A stretch of DNA of 27,597 bases from JAKORR01 sp964608495. Lineage in GTDB: Bacteria; Armatimonadota; Zipacnadia; Zipacnadales; FEN-943. Made by a program: the position numbers and the translations under genes. This document shows, one piece after another, positions 23,966 through 27,597 of the stretch; the stretch's first letter is position 1, and each line of letters begins with the position of its first letter. The DNA is taken from positions 1 to 27,597 of the forward strand of contig CAZSOQ010000045.1 in the NCBI GenBank assembly GCA_964608495.1, written 5' to 3'. The notes beneath the pieces are model-generated. The model saw only the letters and a list, made by a program, of their open reading frames with translations, was not told the DNA's origin and ran no database searches.

Positions 23966-24649
23966 ATGGCCAACGAGTTGCACACTGCGCTGCAGCAGCA
24001 CTACGCGGGCGAGGACGGCCGGATCGAAGAGCCGGTGGACGCCTACCGCGCGGACGTCCTGGTCGGCGACGTGATCTACGAGATCCAGACCGGCTCCTTC
24101 CGGGCGATCCGCGACAAGCTGCGCAGGCTGGCCCGCCGCCGCCGTGTGATTCTCGTCTACCCGGTCCCGGCCAGGAAGTTCATCGTCCGCCTGGACCCCG
24201 AGACCGGCGAGGAAGTCTCCTGCCGCCGTTCCCCCAAGCGCGGCAAGCTCCTTGAGGTCTTCTACGAGCTGCCGTCGGTGGCTCGCCTGCTCAAGGCCGA
24301 GAACCTGGGCCTGGAGGTCGTGATGACCGTAGAGCGCGACCTGCGCCGCGACGACGGGCAGGGAAGCTGGCGTCGCCGGGGTGTCTCCCTGGTCGGGCGG
24401 GAGCTCGTGGAGGTCCTGGAGACGCACCGCTTCGACGCGCCCGCCGACTTCCTGCGCCTGCTGCCCGAGGGCTTGCCGGAGCGCTTCACGGTGCCGGAAC
24501 TGACGGAGGGGCTGGGCATCGGCCGCAGGCTCGCGGGCAAGATGGCCTACACGCTTCGGTACAGCGGGGTGCTACGGCACGTGGGCAAGCGCGGCCACGC
24601 CTTCTTGTACCGTCGTGTGAACCCCCGCGCCGCGACCACGAAGCCCTGA
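23966..24649 (+). CDS. PD-(D/E)XK nuclease-like protein with C-terminal winged helix (DUF8091-like)
   Basis: A 227-aa predicted cytoplasmic protein. The N-terminal domain has YRADVLVGDVIYEIQTGSF: D30, then E39-x-Q41 on the next strand, a D...ExQ variant of the PD-(D/E)XK nuclease core. A basic helix follows (RDKLRRLARRRR) and then VILVYPVPARKFIVRLD. The middle, CRRSPKRGKLLEVFYELPSV, is strongly conserved in members of this family as I recall them. Residues 165-220, RFTVPELTEGLGIGRRLAGKMAYTLRYSGVLRHVGKRGHAFLYRR, read as a winged helix-turn-helix. Nuclease activity and DNA binding are inferred; no restriction or toxin-antitoxin partner is adjacent. The start is weak: no GGAGG precedes ATG 23966, which lies 38 nt after the previous stop. 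Confidence 0.7.
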   Translation: MANELHTALQQHYAGEDGRIEEPVDAYRADVLVGDVIYEIQTGSFRAIRDKLRRLARRRRVILVYPVPARKFIVRLDPETGEEVSCRRSPKRGKLLEVFYELPSVARLLKAENLGLEVVMTVERDLRRDDGQGSWRRRGVSLVGRELVEVLETHRFDAPADFLRLLPEGLPERFTVPELTEGLGIGRRLAGKMAYTLRYSGVLRHVGKRGHAFLYRRVNPRAATTKP

Positions 24650-24804
24650 CTCGCCCGCGCCCGCTTTGTGGAGCGGCCCGCCCCCCTTAGTCCGGACTTG
24701 TAGTCGCGGGTCGCGCGAAGCGCACGCCCGCGGTGGTGGCCCCCCGGTGGTCGGTCTTTGATGGAGGTGTCCCTTTGTGGGGCGCGTCTCTAGCCCCGCC
24801 GTCC

Positions 24805-27597
24805 TCACTGCCCCGCCCCCATCCGCGCCAGGTACCCCCGCAGGTCCGTCACGTACTCATACGCATGTGTCAGGGCGCGCGCCTCCCCGGGCTTGAGCTC
24901 TCCCTGCGGGCCCCACAGCTCCAGGTTCATCGCCCCGAAGTCCTTCCCGCAGAAGGCATACAGCGTCTTCACCTGCGCCGGCTCGAAGACCTCGGCCAGG
25001 CCCCTGTTCCCCTCTGCATCGCCGAAGAGCCACGCGCGCCCTCCGACCTTGCCCGCCTCGAAGCTGCGTTCGACCGGCGCGCCGCCGGCTGCGGCCAGCT
25101 CGTGGGATTGCCACGCGCCGTCCGCCCCCGGGACGTACAGCTTCCAGCCCTCGAAGACGTCGTACGCGAACTCCGGGTGCGAGCGCAGGGCAACCGTGAC
25201 CGGCTTGTCGCCCGCGTTGTGGTAGGTGGACGTTATCTCCAGCCGCGGCGCATCGGCCGCCAGCTCCATCACCCGCGTCACCTCGAGCCCCTTGGCCAGT
25301 GACGCGCTCATCTCCAGCCGCCGCCCGGCCTCGAAGGCCGTCACCCGGAAGTCGGCCGCGTAGCCCGGCGTCCCCCGTCCGCCTTGGCTGTACTCCTCGT
25401 ACCCGCCGGCGTAGGGGTAGCTCCCGTTGTTGCCTGCCGGCAGGTGCATGATGTTGCCGCCCGCCGCGCCCACGTCCCACCGCACCAGGCGCCCGCCCAG
25501 CGACGGCACGACGTAGGCCCTGTCGCGGCCGTTGTCCAGCGCGTACACCCGATGCCGCTTGCCCAGGGCCACCAGCGGGTTCGTCTCCGGGTCGTAGGCC
25601 GCGTCCTCGCTCCAGCGGTTGTATCCCGCCTCGGCCATGGTCTCGGTGAACAGCCGCGCCGCGCGGCGCACCTCGTCGCCCGCGTCCCCCGGCAGCAGCA
25701 GGTACTCGTCGCCGCGAATCTCGGGCTCCGCCAGCCCGGCTGACATGACCTTCACGAAGAGGATAGGCAGGTACGCCTCGCGCACGCGCTTGTGGTACTC
25801 AGGCTCATCCCGCGTCACCCGCAGCGCCTCGCGGAACAGGCGATCCGCCTGCGCCACCACCTCGTCGTTCACATAGTTCGCCCACCCCCGCGCGTCGCCC
25901 CAGTAGTGATGGCCGTGGATCTGGTTCGTCGCGATGTACCCGTCGTACCAGGTCAGGTACTCCCGGATCACCGGCCCCGCAGGGCCGTAGTAGCCGTCCG
26001 TGAACTCCGTGATCTCGCGCATCGCGTCCCGCTCCGGGTCCAGGGCCATCCGCGCCGACAGGTACGCCCGCAGCTCGGTGAACTCGGCCCCGTAGCCTGC
26101 CGCCGTGCCCTGGCGGTACACGGCCCGCACGCCGTCCTCGTAGGCTGTCGCGTAGTTCCTCGCCATCGTCAGCCACGTCGGGAAGGGCCACCAGTAGCCG
26201 TAGTTCGGCCCGCCGTACATATACGTCTGCACGTTCCGGGCGATCCGCGTCCACTGCTTGAGGCTCCGCCGCCAGGGCTGGGTCTTCGGACACGTCGCGT
26301 AGGGGTGGAACCAGCAGCCCGTGGGGCCGCAGATCACCACCACCACGTTGTCCTCGACTGCCAGGTTCTCGGGCGCGTCAACGGTGTACGAGTACGCCAG
26401 CGTCTTGATCAGCACCCCGGGAAAGCGCTCCCGCACCCCACGGGCGACGTAGTTGGCGAAGGAGATGGTGTTGGCCGACCATCGGTCCTCGCCCCCGTGG
26501 GCCCGGCGCTCGGCCGTGCACTGCTCGCAGAAGCAGCCCGTCCGGAAGCCGTCGTCCTGGCTCACCCAGTAGTGCTCGATCTCGGGATTGGCGGCCAGGT
26601 CTTCGAGGACGCGCTCGAGGACGTCCCGCCGCAGCTCGGGGTTCGTGAGGCACAGCTCGACCCCGCGCTCGGAGCCCTGATGGCGCTTCCCGTCCTCTTT
26701 CACCGCGAACCACTCGGGGTGGCCCTCGAACTCCGTGCACGGCACGAGCGCGTGGTAGGAGTGGCATCCATGCCGAACCACCGTGGACCCGCCCATGCTC
26801 GCGGGCAGACGGGCATACTCGCCGTTCAGCCGCATCCGCGCCTTCCACTCCGGGGTGGGCGCGTTGTTCCAGAGCTGGTCGCGGTAGAACACCTTCGGCA
26901 CGACGCGCTTGCGGCCGGTGGGCAAGTCCAGCCCCGTGCGCTCGGGCATCAGCGTGCACTGCGGCGTCAGCCAGCGCACGCCCAGGCTCTCGAGGAAATC
27001 GTAGACCCCGTAGAGCGTCCCGCGTCGGGCGCCGCCGGCGATGAACACGTCCGGGCCGCGCCGGTCCAGCACGTAGCCCTCTTCGCCCAGCTCCGCCAGC
27101 TCCTCGTCCGACAGGGCCCGGCGGCTCATCTCCGTGCGGCCCAGGCTGAAGGCGGGACCGTAGCTCGGGTCGTACACGTCCTCCGGCAGGATCGTGAGCT
27201 CGGCCCCCGACAGGCGGCGCAGGTGATCGGCCAGCTCGTCCGCTGCCAGCCGCTCGCTACCCTGCGGCTCGCGTGGGATCACGATGAGGTGCATGCTCTT
27301 GCCGCCGGCGGCCAGCCGGTCGGTCGGCGCGCCGGCCAGGGCCTCTCGGTCGAGGCACGTGAGCACCAGCTCCGGATGGCGCAGGTGCCAGCCGTAGTCG
27401 CTGCGCTGGTGTTCGCAGGCTATGAAGTACACGAAACGCTCGCCCTGCCTCTCGACGGCCGCCCTGATCAGCAGCCCGGCGTTCGTCTCCGGCTTCAGCG
27501 CCCACTCGCGTACCATGTCCAGCGGCACGCGGAAGGGCGGCAGGTACCGTGGCAGCATGTGGGTGGCGCTGTCCGTCGTGAACCGCGCCACCGGCTC
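24805..27597 (-). CDS. DUF4838 glycan-active-like protein with N-terminal DNRLRE-like module (5' end outside window)
   Basis: At least 930 aa; the frame is open to the right edge and the GTG at 27591 is probably internal. The first ~80 residues, LDMVREWALKPETNAGLLIRA, then FVYFIACEH and HPELVLTC, match the end of a DNRLRE/CBM96-type carbohydrate-binding domain. Next comes an alpha-glucuronidase-N-like fold (HLIVIPREPQGSERLAADELADHLRRLSGAEL, GVYDFLESLGVRWLTP). A DUF4838 TIM-barrel-like domain follows (CLTNPELRRDVLERVLEDLAANPEIEHYWVSQDDGFRTGCFCEQC, ANTISFANYVARGVRERFPGVLIKTLAYS, NVQTYMYGGPNYGYWWPFP). The C-terminal ~250 residues are a beta-sandwich with galactose-mutarotase-like features (VPSLGGRLVRWDV, SHPEFAYDV). 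A role on acidic or amino-sugar glycans is inferred. The 155-nt gap to the convergent gene at 24649 shows no convincing terminator. Confidence 0.8.
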   Translation of the reverse strand, partial: EPVARFTTDSATHMLPRYLPPFRVPLDMVREWALKPETNAGLLIRAAVERQGERFVYFIACEHQRSDYGWHLRHPELVLTCLDREALAGAPTDRLAAGGKSMHLIVIPREPQGSERLAADELADHLRRLSGAELTILPEDVYDPSYGPAFSLGRTEMSRRALSDEELAELGEEGYVLDRRGPDVFIAGGARRGTLYGVYDFLESLGVRWLTPQCTLMPERTGLDLPTGRKRVVPKVFYRDQLWNNAPTPEWKARMRLNGEYARLPASMGGSTVVRHGCHSYHALVPCTEFEGHPEWFAVKEDGKRHQGSERGVELCLTNPELRRDVLERVLEDLAANPEIEHYWVSQDDGFRTGCFCEQCTAERRAHGGEDRWSANTISFANYVARGVRERFPGVLIKTLAYSYTVDAPENLAVEDNVVVVICGPTGCWFHPYATCPKTQPWRRSLKQWTRIARNVQTYMYGGPNYGYWWPFPTWLTMARNYATAYEDGVRAVYRQGTAAGYGAEFTELRAYLSARMALDPERDAMREITEFTDGYYGPAGPVIREYLTWYDGYIATNQIHGHHYWGDARGWANYVNDEVVAQADRLFREALRVTRDEPEYHKRVREAYLPILFVKVMSAGLAEPEIRGDEYLLLPGDAGDEVRRAARLFTETMAEAGYNRWSEDAAYDPETNPLVALGKRHRVYALDNGRDRAYVVPSLGGRLVRWDVGAAGGNIMHLPAGNNGSYPYAGGYEEYSQGGRGTPGYAADFRVTAFEAGRRLEMSASLAKGLEVTRVMELAADAPRLEITSTYHNAGDKPVTVALRSHPEFAYDVFEGWKLYVPGADGAWQSHELAAAGGAPVERSFEAGKVGGRAWLFGDAEGNRGLAEVFEPAQVKTLYAFCGKDFGAMNLELWGPQGELKPGEARALTHAYEYVTDLRGYLARMGAGQ

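Noticed and set aside
24650..24804. Possible terminator or repeats in the last convergent spacer (CTTTGTGGAGCG and CTTTGTGGGGCG)
   Set aside because: Only a short imperfect direct repeat and a 5-bp stem could be found, too weak to call.
1..27597. CRISPR array, tRNA, rRNA, insertion sequence or prophage
   Set aside because: Reading the spacers on both strands showed no regularly spaced repeats, no tRNA-like cloverleaf, no transposase and no phage proteins.

Overview
The window is GC-rich bacterial DNA, very probably a metagenome scaffold, since it carries a run of exactly 100 N at 13966-14065. The best taxonomic clue is the prepilin-like protein at 19783-20454. Its N-terminus and the following FPVFARAREKAR and LKQIG..MMYIQDYDE stretches are the form I know best from Armatimonadota, with Planctomycetes and Lentisphaerae-like lineages as alternatives. 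Many large secreted carbohydrate-active-like proteins and long GC-rich shadow frames fit that picture. The assignment is an inference from memory of these families.

Layout. (1) 2-757: the C-terminal part of an MFS permease, cut by the window edge. (2) 872-3552, minus strand: a likely three-gene operon of a TtuC/DmlA/LeuB-type beta-decarboxylating dehydrogenase, a radical SAM protein and a small exported copper-amine-oxidase-N-like domain protein. A TATAAT box lies in front. (3) 3678-8617, plus strand: a D-tagatose-3-epimerase-type TIM barrel, a PMT/ArnT-type membrane glycosyltransferase, a zinc-dependent sorbitol-dehydrogenase-like MDR enzyme and a secreted GH29-like TIM barrel. (4) 8643-11048, minus strand: an 801-residue FAD oxidoreductase with a C-terminal discoidin-like module. 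(5) 11236-18185, plus strand: a large secreted DUF6259-like protein interrupted by the N gap, a 308-residue protein I do not recognise, a DUF4026/DUF2314 protein and a GH32 fructosidase. (6) 18325-20454: an ECF sigma factor translationally coupled to a GspF-like protein that has lost its membrane segments, then a prepilin-like protein. (7) 20607-24649: an 1106-residue secreted GH-like giant and a small PD-(D/E)XK-like protein with a C-terminal winged helix. (8) 24805 to the right edge, minus strand: a DUF4838 protein with a DNRLRE-like N-terminal module.

How the genes may work together. Secreted glycan-active proteins, a cytoplasmic GH32 enzyme, a ketose 3-epimerase-like isomerase, a polyol dehydrogenase and a hydroxyacid dehydrogenase suggest a dispersed carbohydrate-degrading region in which liberated ketoses, polyols and sugar acids are oxidised inside the cell. 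No SusC/SusD pair, ABC sugar transporter or classical regulator is visible; the only transporter is the partial MFS protein. The most unusual unit is the ECF sigma factor overlapping by 4 nt a tandem, apparently soluble GspF-domain protein next to a prepilin gene. I see no tRNA, rRNA, CRISPR array, insertion sequence or phage gene. No gene-free stretch exceeds about 200 bases.
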